NCBI GenBank assembly: GCA_024220525.1 | Contig: JAMYWO010000126.1 | Coordinates: 14,910-30,464, forward strand | Source of the DNA: Cochliopodium minus | Taxonomy: Eukaryota > Discosea > Himatismenida > Cochliopodiidae | Direction: 5' to 3' | Length of the DNA stretch: 15,555 nucleotides | Shown here: positions 1 to 9,095 of the stretch, one piece after another | Layout of the letters: every line of letters starts with the position of its first letter | Position numbering within the stretch: the stretch's first letter is position 1 | Position numbers and translations under genes: made by a program | Notes under the pieces: model-generated | Database searches by the model: none | What the model was told of the DNA's origin: nothing | The model's input: only the letters and a program-made list of their open reading frames with translations

Positions 1-2872
1 AACAAAAATATTGTAATGTTTTTCTCTTAATACATAAAAATGGAGCATATTAAATTCTCACAAAAAATTTTCAATAACAAAAATAATATTAAAAAGGAAA
101 TCAAACCAGTGACGTTCAAATGAACAAGGTTGGTTAAGGAACAAGTTCCCTCTGGCATTTTGGTGAGTCCCAACCCGAAGAGGTTCAAAACTCTCAAATT
201 AACAAAGTTACTCAAGGAAGGAAAGTTAGTGATTTTTTCTTCGAAGACCCTACCAATAGGAGCAACCTGCAAAGCTGTTCAAAAAAAAAAGTTTTATTTT
301 TTGTTTTTTTATTTTATTTTTTTGTTTTTTTATATTTTTCTATTTTTATATTTTATTTTTTTATTTTTTTGTATTTTTTATTTTTATTTTACATCCAAAA
401 ACTTTAGCTTTGTGAGAGTTTTCGCCATCATAAAAAGAGATTTGCTCAGGAGAAAGAATAGGGACAGATTGGATGGTGAGTTCTCCGTGTTTCATCAAGT
501 TGGAGATGTCAGTGTAGACCCACTCTTTGTTCAAATTCACCTCGTTGTTTGGCTCTTCTCCTCCGTATGGCTCCCTTTGTCTCAACTAAAGAAAAAAAAA
601 AAAAATAAAAAAAATGAATGTTTATAAAAAATTCTCTTTTAAAATATTAATGAAAATGTTATAAAGAATTTTCATTTAAAAAATATTAATAAATTAATAA
701 ATAAATAAATTATTAACTTACTCTTTGGTTGTTGACGAATTTGTATTTATTTTTGTTGAGCAATTCTGAAATTTCCTCATATCTGTTCATGATGAAGGAA
801 ACAGTTCTTTCTTCGTGTTTGTAATGGTAGGTGAGTGGTTTGAGCTCTTCGTTCTCTAAAAAAAATTAAAAAAAATTAAAAGAAAAAAATTAAAAAATTA
901 AAAAATAAAGATGAACAAATGGTAAAAAAATTTAAAAAAATTTAATGAAAAAATAAATTTAAAGGGAATAAAATAAAAATAAAATAAAAAAATAAATAGG
1001 GGAGGCCAGAAATTATTCTTATGGAAGAGATTTAAATTGATACATTTCTACTTTAATCAAATTTTTATTTAAATTTATATGGAGAATATATTCATTCAAA
1101 CACAAAATAAAATGAATAAAATGATTAAAATAAATGACTTTGAAAGAGCACTACCTTTTAACAAAGCGAGAGTAGACTTTTGCAAGTAAGTAATGTCCTT
1201 GTTGCGCAAGAAATAGTTGTAGATGATTTTGGTGAGGGTGCAGTGGTGGTTGACGACGTAGTCCATCAACTGTTTTTTCTTCTCCACCTCTGTTCCTAAG
1301 AAGTATTTGAGCGGATCCACCAACTTCAGAAAATTGATTCCCCTATTAAAAAATAAAGTAAAAAAAAAAATTTGATGTTGAAAAAAAAATTGTTTTAAAT
1401 TAAATAAAAACTAACATCTTGATATAAATTTAAGAATGAAAAAAAAAAAATTATTTTAAAATTTTACCTGATCGACACGTCATTGAAAGCAGCCATATAA
1501 GAATTACCCACATCGACAACTTTGTTTTAAAAAAAATTTAAAAAATATTGAATATTTAAAAAAATATGCTAATAATATTTTCAAAAAAAAAAATACCTTT
1601 TCTTCCGAGCAAGAAAATCTTGACATATCTTCCAAGTGCGTGGAATGGATAGAGAGAAATGTGAGCGGTAGGTTGGGATTGAATCTTTTATTAAACAAAT
1701 GTGGAGAATAAAAAATTTAAAAAAAAATTAAAAAAAAATGTTTTTTTACGGAAATGGGCAATGAAGTGTAATGAAAATCGGTTTCGGTCATTCCTACTTG
1801 AATGATCACCTCACGAGGAAAATAACTTGGGTTATAAGTCGACTTTATCAAACAAAAATAATTTTAAATTAAAATATTAAAAAAAATAAAAAAAATAAAA
1901 AATAAAAAATAAAAAAGTAAAAAAGTAAAAAACATAAAAAATAAACATAAAATAAACATAAATATAAAAAAATATTACGTTAATTATAACTTCTTCTACA
2001 AGAGAAATCGAGTCCATTTCGTCACTTTTCAACTCATACAACAATGTATCAAAGCTGTTCAAGTCTTGGGGAAAATAATAAAATTAGAAAGAAAAAAAAT
2101 AAGAAATTAAATGAGTTGAAATATAAAAAGATAATAAATAATTTTTCAAAAAAACTCTCCAATTAAAACTTTAAATAAATAAAAGTAAATAAATCAAAAT
2201 AATTTATTTTTCTAAATGGATTACCATAAAACCCTGAGCCTGACCATATACCATCCATTTGAGGGATAGAGTTTTGGATGCCCTGGCTTTGGTAGTCTTC
2301 TGAGCTGGCAACCAGTGATCTCTTGATGATGTGTTCGGTGAGTTTCTTTGTGGCCATGATCATTTTGCTTTGTTCATGTTTGTTACGATACATCAAAACA
2401 TACTATAGGTAAATGAAGAATTAAATTTAATGACGATATACATCTTAATTATTTAAAATTATCTTAATATATACTAAATGAAAATATGGTAATAATAATT
2501 TTTGGGTTTATTAAATATGTATCAAACTCCAATTTAAATATATAAATATTTACCTTTGATTTTGCAAATTCATCCCCCATTGAGATAGAATTCAACCCCA
2601 ATGGAAAATAATCAACCTCCTCCATTAATTTCTTTTTATCTCTGTAAATTTGAAGAAAAAATAATTTAAGCAAATTATATGGATCAATATAAATTAAAGT
2701 CTTGCCTATTTAACAAAGAATTCCACAATTTTTCATTTTGAATCAGCCTATTCCATTTGGAGCATACAAGAGCAGCTCTATTCAAAGATGCCACAGGGAG
2801 ATATTCAAATATGATATGATAAACTTGCTTTGGGATGAAAAAGGTATCAAGAGAAAAATTTTCTTCTGACAT
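1..2872 (-). CDS. F-box protein with discoidin-like domain and leucine-rich repeats (3' end beyond window)
   Basis: Probably a substrate-recognition subunit of an SCF-type ubiquitin ligase. Exons in transcription order: 2872-2706, 2641-2554, 2402-2225, 2064-1979, 1842-1750, 1684-1597, 1519-1468, 1342-1155, 855-722, 585-393, 274-107 and possibly 25-1. Phases agree at every join, giving about 478 residues before the uncertain last exon. Residues 13-54 are an F-box (IPKQVYHIIFEYLP, then VCSKWNRLI and LWNSL). Residues about 113-260 resemble the beta-sandwich (F5/8 C/discoidin-like) region of plant F-box proteins of the At4g00755 type: LVASSEDYQSQGIQNSI, IWSGSGFYD, then YPFHALGRYVKIFLLGRK. After a helical linker come leucine-rich repeats at about 439-478 (NLRVLNLFGLGLTKMPEG). 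The start is the ATG at 2872; a GTG lies just upstream in frame. The first intron is either GC-AG or a weak GT-AG. Domain order is seen; the ligase role is inferred. Confidence 0.82.
275..392 (-). other. AT-only low-complexity intron (intron 10 of the F-box/LRR gene)
   Basis: This is a 118-nt intron with donor GTAAAAT and acceptor TTTGAACAG. It is almost entirely A runs on the sense strand, unlike most introns here, which are T-rich in sense. A second acceptor-like CAG eight bases downstream of the chosen one would bring a stop codon into frame, so it is rejected. Confidence 0.8.
856..1154 (-). other. Longest intron of the F-box/LRR gene (299 nt)
   Basis: The donor is GTAGTG and the acceptor TTTTTTTAG. 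The acceptor half is TTAAAA-type low complexity. The donor half (about 995-1100 on the plus strand) is more complex and contains GGGGAGGCCAGAA. I see no open exon there that would fit in phase, so I treat the whole stretch as intron. Confidence 0.7.
2642..2705 (-). other. Candidate GC-AG intron (intron 1 of the F-box/LRR gene)
   Basis: On the minus strand the exon ends in AATAG and the next bases are GCAAGAC, a very good 5' splice consensus except for C in place of T. The 3' end is TTTACAG. Removing these 64 nt joins LWNSLLN to RDKKKLMEEVD in frame. An alternative GTTAAA donor nine bases upstream (intron 2642-2714) is also in phase but a poorer consensus, although other introns in this window do start with GTTACT or GTTATT. 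The two choices differ by three residues. Confidence 0.55.
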
Positions 2873-3030
2873 AATGAACACTAATTCAAAAGAATTTCTA
2901 TTTTTTTTTTTAAATTATTTTTCCAAAAGGAATTGTTTGATGAATAGGCATTGTTTGGGTGAGAAAAGAATAAGCTGAGAATAAATTATTTATTTATCAA
3001 ATAAATTGACATTAGAAAAAAAGAGCAAAA
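2873..3030. other. Intergenic spacer
   Basis: This is a 158-bp AT-rich gap between the start of the F-box/LRR gene and the stop of the ankyrin gene, both on the minus strand. It should hold the promoter of the first and the 3' end signals of the second. No specific motif could be supported. Confidence 0.6.
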
Positions 3031-3888
3031 TCATTTTAAGGATGCCTTGCTGTCCATCATATAATTCAAGAGATCCTTCAAATCTCCGCTCTGTGAGTTA
3101 TTGTGAAGGATAAAGAGAGGAGTATGAGAATGTTTGTTTTTTGCGTTGATGTTTGCATTGTTGTCAAGGAGATACTTGAGGGTATCCACATTAGGAGATT
3201 GATCCAAGTATCTATGCAATGGGGTGTTCTCTTCGTTATCGAGTCCATTGATATCTACCTTTTTCTCAACAAGAAATTTGAGGATTTCTAAATTATCGTT
3301 GGCTAAGGCTGTATGGATGAGATTCCAATCCCATTTATCTTTGGAGTGTACATCTGCTTTGCTTGCTACGAGATATTCCAATACATTTATTGGAACATCT
3401 TTTTTCGAGCAGATCTTATGGAGTGGTGAATAGCGAAATTTGCCAAAGGACTGGAGATCTGCTTTATTTTCGACGAGAAATTTGATGAGATCCAATTGAT
3501 CTGTCACAACATTCTGGCATAATCTATGCAATGCTGAATTATCGCTATTTTGGGAATTGACCTGAGCCTTAGATTTGACAAGATATTCCAATATGTCCTT
3601 CTTGATTCCTTTATTCGAGCATAATAATTGGAGGGGAGTGTAATTATCTTTCTTCTCATTTATATCTGCTTTATTTTCAATCAACTTCTTAATTCTGCTC
3701 AATTCTACACTTGGATTGGAACATTCCTCATGGATATTCTTGGATACCACGCTATTGATTTGGGTAAAATCAAATCCCTTTGGGAGTGGAAGATCATCCT
3801 CTTTCTCATCCAAATCTGTATTATTATTTTCATTTTCAAATTCCTCCAATTCGGGCATCTCTCTATCATCATTCATATTATCATCCAT
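3031..3888 (-). CDS. Ankyrin-repeat protein, intronless
   Basis: A 285-residue protein read from the ATG at 3888 in one open frame. Residues 1-35 are very acidic and Asn-rich. From about residue 58 to the end there are roughly six ankyrin-type repeats: a recurring helix pair ending in a loop of the form LVENKADIN or LVASKADVH, followed by TPLHRL- or SPLHKIC-type starts. Several repeats are longer than 33 residues because of insertions such as CSNKGIK and CQNVVTD before the second helix. The repeats run right to the C-terminus, so there is no other domain. Ankyrin repeats bind proteins; nothing here identifies the partner. The gene lies between two other minus-strand genes, 158 and 168 bp away. 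It is the only gene in the window with no sign of an intron and one of the least ambiguous models. Confidence 0.93.
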   Translation of the reverse strand: MDDNMNDDREMPELEEFENENNNTDLDEKEDDLPLPKGFDFTQINSVVSKNIHEECSNPSVELSRIKKLIENKADINEKKDNYTPLQLLCSNKGIKKDILEYLVKSKAQVNSQNSDNSALHRLCQNVVTDQLDLIKFLVENKADLQSFGKFRYSPLHKICSKKDVPINVLEYLVASKADVHSKDKWDWNLIHTALANDNLEILKFLVEKKVDINGLDNEENTPLHRYLDQSPNVDTLKYLLDNNANINAKNKHSHTPLFILHNNSQSGDLKDLLNYMMDSKASLK

Positions 3889-4056
3889 CTCGATTTTTCA
3901 CAACCAGATTTCAATTTTATTTTTATACCTTTTTATTTATATTGGAAACATTTAATAATTTTTTTTTTTTCAAATAGCTCAATATTCATTTCAATTTCTT
4001 GAGTGGATTTCAAATATTGAGTTTATAATTATTATTTCCATTAAAACTTATTATTT
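3889..4056. other. Intergenic spacer
   Basis: A 168-bp AT-rich gap upstream of the ankyrin gene and downstream of the IPI1/TEX10 gene. It contains a T run (about 3960-3970). Nothing more specific is seen. Confidence 0.6.
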
Positions 4057-6423
4057 TTAGATTAAATAATTTAATTTATTGATGCTCTCTTTCAAATAGT
4101 GAAGATGAGAGGCTTTTTCATTGGAATTGCCAGGTTTGCTTGAGACCACCAACTGGATATTCTTTGCAATGGAGATCAAATACTGAGTAAAAGAAGAGAG
4201 GAGAGAAAGATCCTCACAAAGTTTGATTTGGGGAGTGAAAACTTTGATAACAACGTCCACTAAAAGAGTAAATACATTAAAGGAGAGATGAGGAGATACT
4301 AAAGACAAAGCATCCAAAGTTTGAGAAGAAAGAGGAACAGATCCAGAGGATGTGAGGTAATAAAGAACTTGCAAGGAAGTGGTTTGAATTTCTTGGGAGG
4401 ACTCTATGAAAGGTCCGAAAATTTGTTTCTGAGTATTTCCCTTTGTGTTAACTTGTGTGTAAAAAAAAGGAGTGTAGATGAGCAAAAGATCTTTAAAGAA
4501 GGAAACAGGGTAAGTTTCGCAGATGTTAATTTTTCTAAGGAAGTTAAGAATGATTTGTAAAAGTAATAAAGAGGAGTCAGGCTTGTGTGTTTTGAGTTGC
4601 CAAAGCAATTTAAATAAAGAAGTTAACCAATTGGAAGAATTTTTGTGCTCATTGAGAAAAAATTCAATGATGTGCAGACATTGGGTTTTGTATTTGAGAG
4701 GGCAATTTTCGTAATAAACGAGGAACATTTCTACAAAGTTAGTGTCTAGAGCAACTTTTTTTTGGTTGAATTGGCGAACTGTGTTTTGAACGGGAATCAT
4801 AGATTCCAAGAGAAATAAAAGATCTTTTCTTTGGTTTTTGGTTATTACTATTTTTTGGTCTTCGATAATGTTCTTCAAGAAAGAAGTGACATCCTCAAAG
4901 ATATTGATATTTTGGTAAAGATAATAAGGAGGGAAACAAGTGATTATCTTTGAGATAGAAATATTAATTTCGAGAATGACTGGAATGTGTGAACTCTCTC
5001 CCTCCATCAATTTTTCTCCGAGTGGAAAGAAACAAAACATGAATTTGACAATTTCGTCACAAATGAATCCTAAAGGCTTGGAGATTTGTTGATGATAGTT
5101 TTTGAGATTTTCTTTTTCTACGTTTCTAAGAGATTTCTTGTACTGGCTTTGAAAAGAAGAAAAGAGAAGAAAAATGAGCTTGCAAATGAGGTTCATGCAA
5201 TTGAGAGTAAAATCCAATTGTTTTTTGTCATTCGCGATGAAAATCTCGGCAGGAGAACAGTCCATCCACTGTTTGATCAACAAGGTAACAATTTTTGTGA
5301 TCAAAAACTGTATGCCATCCAAAGTGTTTACATAAACGTTCTCGGACTTTTCTCCGTTTTTTAAAACAATATATATTCCCTCTTTCTTTTTTTTGCTTAC
5401 ATAATCACTTTCAGGAAATAAATCAATGTTGTCAATATTTTCAACTGAAGGTAAGTTAATCACCAATCTGTTTTCCCCTCTTTCTTGTACAACAGTGGAG
5501 AAATCATAATTTCTATTATTGTTTTGAACTTTTTCTTCTTCAGTTTTTTCGCTTGAAAGGAGCATTCTTAAGAACTTCTCAAGACAGTTAAACAATGTGT
5601 TCTTTGCTCCAATAGACTGAAATTGAATAGGATTAATAGCTGTGTTGTTGTTGGCTGTGAGAATAGTCAAAAAATTGTCAACCAAAGCTGCCACTGGATC
5701 AGATTCTCCCATCTTGTCGTTTCCCATCACAAAATCAATTTTGTTTTCCAAAAAAATTTCCAAAAATTTCAAAGAGTTCATTCTAACGCTAGGTTGGAGA
5801 TGGGTCATTGATGAGTTTATGAATGCCAATATTGTTTTTTGGTAGGTTTTTATGTTAATGGGTGGGATGAGTGGCAACATAAACTCGTAAAGTTCCACCA
5901 CTGCTTCTCTCACTACCGACTCCTCATCTAACAATTTGGGACAAGTTGCCGGAATTATCTTTGTAATGTTTTCGTCCAACGCTTGTTTGTATCTCGTAAA
6001 CAATTCTTTCATTCCCAATAATGCATCTTTCAAAAAAGAAGAATTATATTTGGATGATTAATTATAATCTTGTGATATTGGAAAATGGTTATATATGATA
6101 CTGGATAATCTCAGGAATCAATTATAATCTGATATATTTTCATTTATTTAAAAGAGGATGATTATAATACCTTTTCTCACTTTTTTATTGTGATGATTTA
6201 ATTGAACCAATAAATCTTCCAAACTCAAATTCCTCGTTGTAGTGAGTAAATTATCTTTATCATGCATCACACTTTGTTCATTCAATACCAATTTTTTAGT
6301 TTTGAATGTGGTATTTGTAAAGTTAGTGGCTTTTGGTTGGGGCTTTCCAATTTTGGGTTTGGATTTTTTGAAGTCGGTATATTTAGGTTTGGGTTTTTTA
6401 TTCTTATTAAGTATCTTTGGCAT
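4057..6423 (-). CDS. IPI1: IPI1/TEX10-like pre-rRNA-processing protein
   Basis: Two exons, 6423-6171 and 6026-4057, give 740 residues. The family works in the RIX1 complex (PELP1-TEX10-WDR18 in animals), which matures the 60S ribosomal subunit in the nucleolus and nucleoplasm. The N-terminus is Lys/Pro-rich and basic (1-32), followed by the family's conserved FTNTTFKTKKLVLNEQS, then SLEDLLVQLNHHNKKVRKDALLGMKELF, which spans the splice junction. The remainder is an alpha-helical HEAT/ARM-like array (for example LLDEESVVREAVVELYEF). The length lies between yeast Ipi1 (shorter) and human TEX10 (longer). The intron splits the Asp codon in VRKDALLG. An in-frame ATG at 6489 would add 22 residues, but MPK at 6423 looks like the natural start because the family's conserved region follows closely. 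It is divergent from the gene starting at 6900. Family assignment is from motif recognition. Confidence 0.88.
6027..6170 (-). other. Intron of the IPI1/TEX10 gene with a repeated octamer
   Basis: A 144-nt GT-AG intron (donor GTATTATAA, acceptor TTTTGAAAG). The octamer ATTATAAT occurs three times, at 6061, 6121 and 6161 on the plus strand. No convincing C/D or H/ACA snoRNA could be drawn in it. Confidence 0.85.
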
Positions 6424-6899
6424 TTTTTTTAATTTGAGAACTTTTTGAGAAAAATAAAAAAAAAATTTCAATATTTGGATTCTTATCATAACGAATCATT
6501 TATTCTTATATTGAATGGAATATCATGTATTCTCTCAGATTCTTTCATTGGTTATTCATATGAGGAAATTTGGAGGTATAATATCAGAAATATAATGAAT
6601 TTAAAATCAAAACTAATCCAAATTCTTATAGTCCATTTAACCATCAACAATTGAAATGTTTCTGTTTATCCTTCCTTTTTTTATATTTTCCAATTTACAA
6701 TGTTTATTAAAATGAACTAAGTAAATCTCAAAGTTCGATTGTTTATATAAATTTAATCAAACCAGTTTGGTTCTATAAAGAATTTTTTAAGAATGAAAAT
6801 GAACAAATCTCCAATTTGGTTTTTTTTGGAATCTTCAAAATAAAATCATTTAATAAATATTAAAAATATAAAAAAAATTTAAACATAAATCTAATTGTG
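6424..6899. promoter_or_regulatory. Divergent intergenic region (shared promoter space)
   Basis: 476 bp between the start codons of two divergent genes, the IPI1/TEX10 gene on the minus strand and the gene at 6900 on the plus strand. Both promoters must lie here. It is AT-rich and less repetitive than the introns. I see no motif that clearly defines a TATA box or initiator above background. The short ORF over 6445-6654 shows no coding signal. Confidence 0.5.
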
Positions 6900-8303
6900 A
6901 TGATTCAATCAAAATTAGTCGATATTAATCTATCACAAGTCTGTGAATTAGTTTTTGGTTATGACAATATAGATTACGAGATCAGCCCTGAACATAACAA
7001 TACAGAAAAGAGCATTTTGGAGAGCATAATTAAATTTGCGAGGGATTTTTCATTTTCAATAAACAGAGAAGAATTCCAATCTGTTATGGAGAATTTTCTT
7101 GAAGATCTGAAATTAATTAAAGATGAAAAAAAAGATAGAGTTCAATTGGCATCAAACTATTTGGAAAGGATAAAAAATGTGGATAACATTATGATTTTGC
7201 CATGTGGATGGAATATATATGCCTTGATAAAGAGAAATAAGGAAAATACAAAAAATCTAGATTGGATAATAATCAATCCAGGAAGCTTGTATCACTCATC
7301 GACATTCAACGACTCAAAGCCATTATCATCTCCCTATTTTTTAATTGAGAATATAAATCCAAATAACATCACGGTGGAAATCATCAACATGCTAATAATA
7401 ATCAAGAATCAAACATCCAATGAAAAAGCTTTGTATGAAGTTGTTCTGCCAATCCTCAAAGGAACAACAAAACAAGTACCAACATCTTTTCCTTTCTTCG
7501 ATAGCTCTCCCTTACATATTTGGCATATCATTTTTAAGACCGTTTCTATTCTATTCAGGATACTAAAAGAGGAGGAAGAGAAAGAGGAAGAGTTTTTCTT
7601 TACTTATAAGTCTTGGTTGCTTTCAGAATTTTTCAAAAATTTGAGATCTAAAAAGGAGATAAGCCACAAAGATGTCACCATTCTCAACGAAGCTGTCCAG
7701 AATATTTCAACACATGTGATCAACCTAAAGAATGAAACTCTAAAAAAAAAGTTCGAACCAATTACATCCAACATGATCAATCAAATTGAAAAACTATTGA
7801 ATGAAAAAGAATCAATGAATTTCACTAACATCTCTTCAAATTCTGATATCCTCTTCAAATATGTTCCTTTCTTGAAGCATAACACACTTCACAACTTTAA
7901 TTATGGAAATTCTCTAGCTTTCACAAAGTTAAGTTCTTCAAAAATCAGTGTGACTATCAATATAAGTAAACAGAACATTGAGAATGATGTAAAAAAATTT
8001 TACATAGACATTTCTTCTACAAACATAAATCCAACTGTTATCTCTTCTCATTTCGATATATTTGTTGAAAAATTGTACATAATGAAGATTTTAAATCATA
8101 ATTACGGAAGTTTCTCGAGAGATGATACAAAATTGGCCAAACATCTCTCCCAACTTTGTGATTTATTCTCATCTTCTCAACAAAGCCTTTATAATTCAAC
8201 AAAATGCGCTGTTTATTACACTAAATATTTGTGTTTTCAATTTTTTGTTTATGCCATTACCATTATTCTCAATAGAAACAGTAATTTTGAGTTTCACTTG
8301 TGA
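6900..8303 (+). CDS. Unrecognised protein, long ORF (probably the 5' part of a larger gene)
   Basis: 467 residues from the ATG at 6900; a GTG just upstream is not a eukaryotic start. It is a soluble, Asn/Lys/Ile-rich protein with mostly helical predicted character. Two short spots stand out: LPCGWNIYALIKR at about 100-112 and IIINPGSLYHSS at about 123-134. From memory these weakly recall uncharacterised protist proteins with a GGW-xx-H motif followed by N-x-G-x-x-x-H. Here the first His position is Tyr, so any activity depending on it would be lost. A Glu/Lys-rich stretch (KEEEEKEEEFFF) lies near residue 225. The last 30 residues (about 8215-8303) turn hydrophobic, ending NRNSNFEFHL, and may not be the true C-terminus, because an open segment in another frame begins at 8479. 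I cannot name the function. Confidence 0.6.
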   Translation: MIQSKLVDINLSQVCELVFGYDNIDYEISPEHNNTEKSILESIIKFARDFSFSINREEFQSVMENFLEDLKLIKDEKKDRVQLASNYLERIKNVDNIMILPCGWNIYALIKRNKENTKNLDWIIINPGSLYHSSTFNDSKPLSSPYFLIENINPNNITVEIINMLIIIKNQTSNEKALYEVVLPILKGTTKQVPTSFPFFDSSPLHIWHIIFKTVSILFRILKEEEEKEEEFFFTYKSWLLSEFFKNLRSKKEISHKDVTILNEAVQNISTHVINLKNETLKKKFEPITSNMINQIEKLLNEKESMNFTNISSNSDILFKYVPFLKHNTLHNFNYGNSLAFTKLSSSKISVTINISKQNIENDVKKFYIDISSTNINPTVISSHFDIFVEKLYIMKILNHNYGSFSRDDTKLAKHLSQLCDLFSSSQQSLYNSTKCAVYYTKYLCFQFFVYAITIILNRNSNFEFHL

Positions 8304-8478
8304 ATTAATTCAAAATCAATTTAATTTTTTTTTTTTTGATGAAGATCCAAGTTTTGGACATCTTTTCAGGAGTTCCACTTTTCCTTCTTATGAATTTGTT
8401 GGAAAAATTGATAACCTTGTTTGCAGCGAAATGATTTGGACAAAGATACTTTTCAGCCTTAAAACCTTTTTCTCTTAA
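8304..8478 (+). other. Frame-broken junction between two open segments (introns, indels or decay)
   Basis: Two frames compete here. One reads through from about 8218 (…EFVGKIDNLVCSEMIW…) and ends at TAA 8476-8478, directly before the next open segment in that same frame. The other, from 8354, reads LDIFSGVPLFLLMNLLEKL and stops at 8432. A possible intron starts at GTGAATTAATTC (8300) and ends at an AG before 8352. No single set of splice sites gave me a continuous frame. A 14-base T run near 8324-8337 is a plausible place for a sequencing indel. Confidence 0.4.
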
Positions 8479-9001
8479 TTCAAAGATGACCATAAAAAAC
8501 AAATTTTGACGATCTTCGAAAAGAAAGAAATAAGTGAACTAAGCCACGAAAATGATAATGATATAAAGCTGTGTTTTGACCTTGCTGTTGCAAATGGAAA
8601 GGAAGATATGATACAATCAGAAATTATGACGAGCGAACACATTGGTAGAGTTACAAGTGAAGTATTTGCTGACACAAACAATAAATATCTACCAAAACTG
8701 TTCCATTACTTGAGGAAAAGAGCTTATATCTGTTCCCAAAAAGAAGCTTTAAGTGGATTTTCTGAATTTAATTATCAAAATTGTTTTAGAGTGCAACACA
8801 ATAATAAGTATAATTATGATCAGACGAGGGTTTATCTTAGCAGCTGTTATAATATTAAGATATCTGAACTCTACTTTATAACTTCTCCTTCCACTTCTTC
8901 TTTTTCTGTCTCAAAAGGTCAAATCGAGAACCAACACATGACAGAGAACGGGTTGCTTTCTGTTCAAAATGAAATACCCAGTAACTTAGAATCTTCTCAA
9001 T
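8479..9001 (+). CDS. Open coding segment, probably the 3' continuation of the gene at 6900
   Basis: Open from just after the TAA at 8476 to the ambiguous base at 9002, about 174 residues with no ATG at the start. It reads as real protein: FKDDHKKQILTIFEKKEIS, then a mixed acidic/basic region, YLPKLFHYLRKRAYICSQKE, NYDQTRVYLSSCYNIKIS, and a Ser-rich tail. No known domain is recognised. Because it has the same strand, composition and style as the ORF at 6900 and no start codon of its own, I take it as a later exon or frameshifted continuation. A possible donor site GTAACTT at 8981 would end the exon before the T-rich tract. If no splice occurs, the frame runs into the (ATTTTTT)n repeat and encodes only Phe/Tyr/Ile/Leu, which is not credible protein. 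Confidence 0.5.
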
Positions 9002-9073
9002 NTTTATTTTTTATTTTTTATTTTTTATTTTTTATTTTTTATTTTTTATTTTTTATTTTTTATTTTTTATTTT
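9002..9073. repeat. (ATTTTTT)n microsatellite with an undetermined base
   Basis: About ten copies of a 7-base unit, one A and six T. The first position is N, the only ambiguous base in the window, flanked by T. The tract is most likely intronic: T-rich on the sense strand of the plus-strand gene and followed by plausible acceptor AGs at 9095 and 9116. A collapsed repeat or a contig join here is likely. Confidence 0.9.
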
Positions 9074-9095
9074 AATATTATTTTTTTGTGTGAAG

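Noticed and set aside
130-627. Plus-strand 165-residue ORF
   Set aside because: It is antisense to two exons and an intron of the F-box/LRR gene; its middle is a Phe/Tyr/Ile run from the T-rich intron, and it has no domain.
3103-4002. Several plus-strand ORFs over the ankyrin gene
   Set aside because: All are shadows of a clear ankyrin-repeat coding frame on the other strand.
6027-6170. Intronic snoRNA in the IPI1/TEX10 gene
   Set aside because: Ribosome-biogenesis genes often host snoRNAs, but I could not find a proper C box, D box and terminal stem, nor an H/ACA pair.
8305-8681. Two minus-strand ORFs around 8305-8681
   Set aside because: They overlap the better-supported plus-strand coding segments and show no splice or domain evidence.
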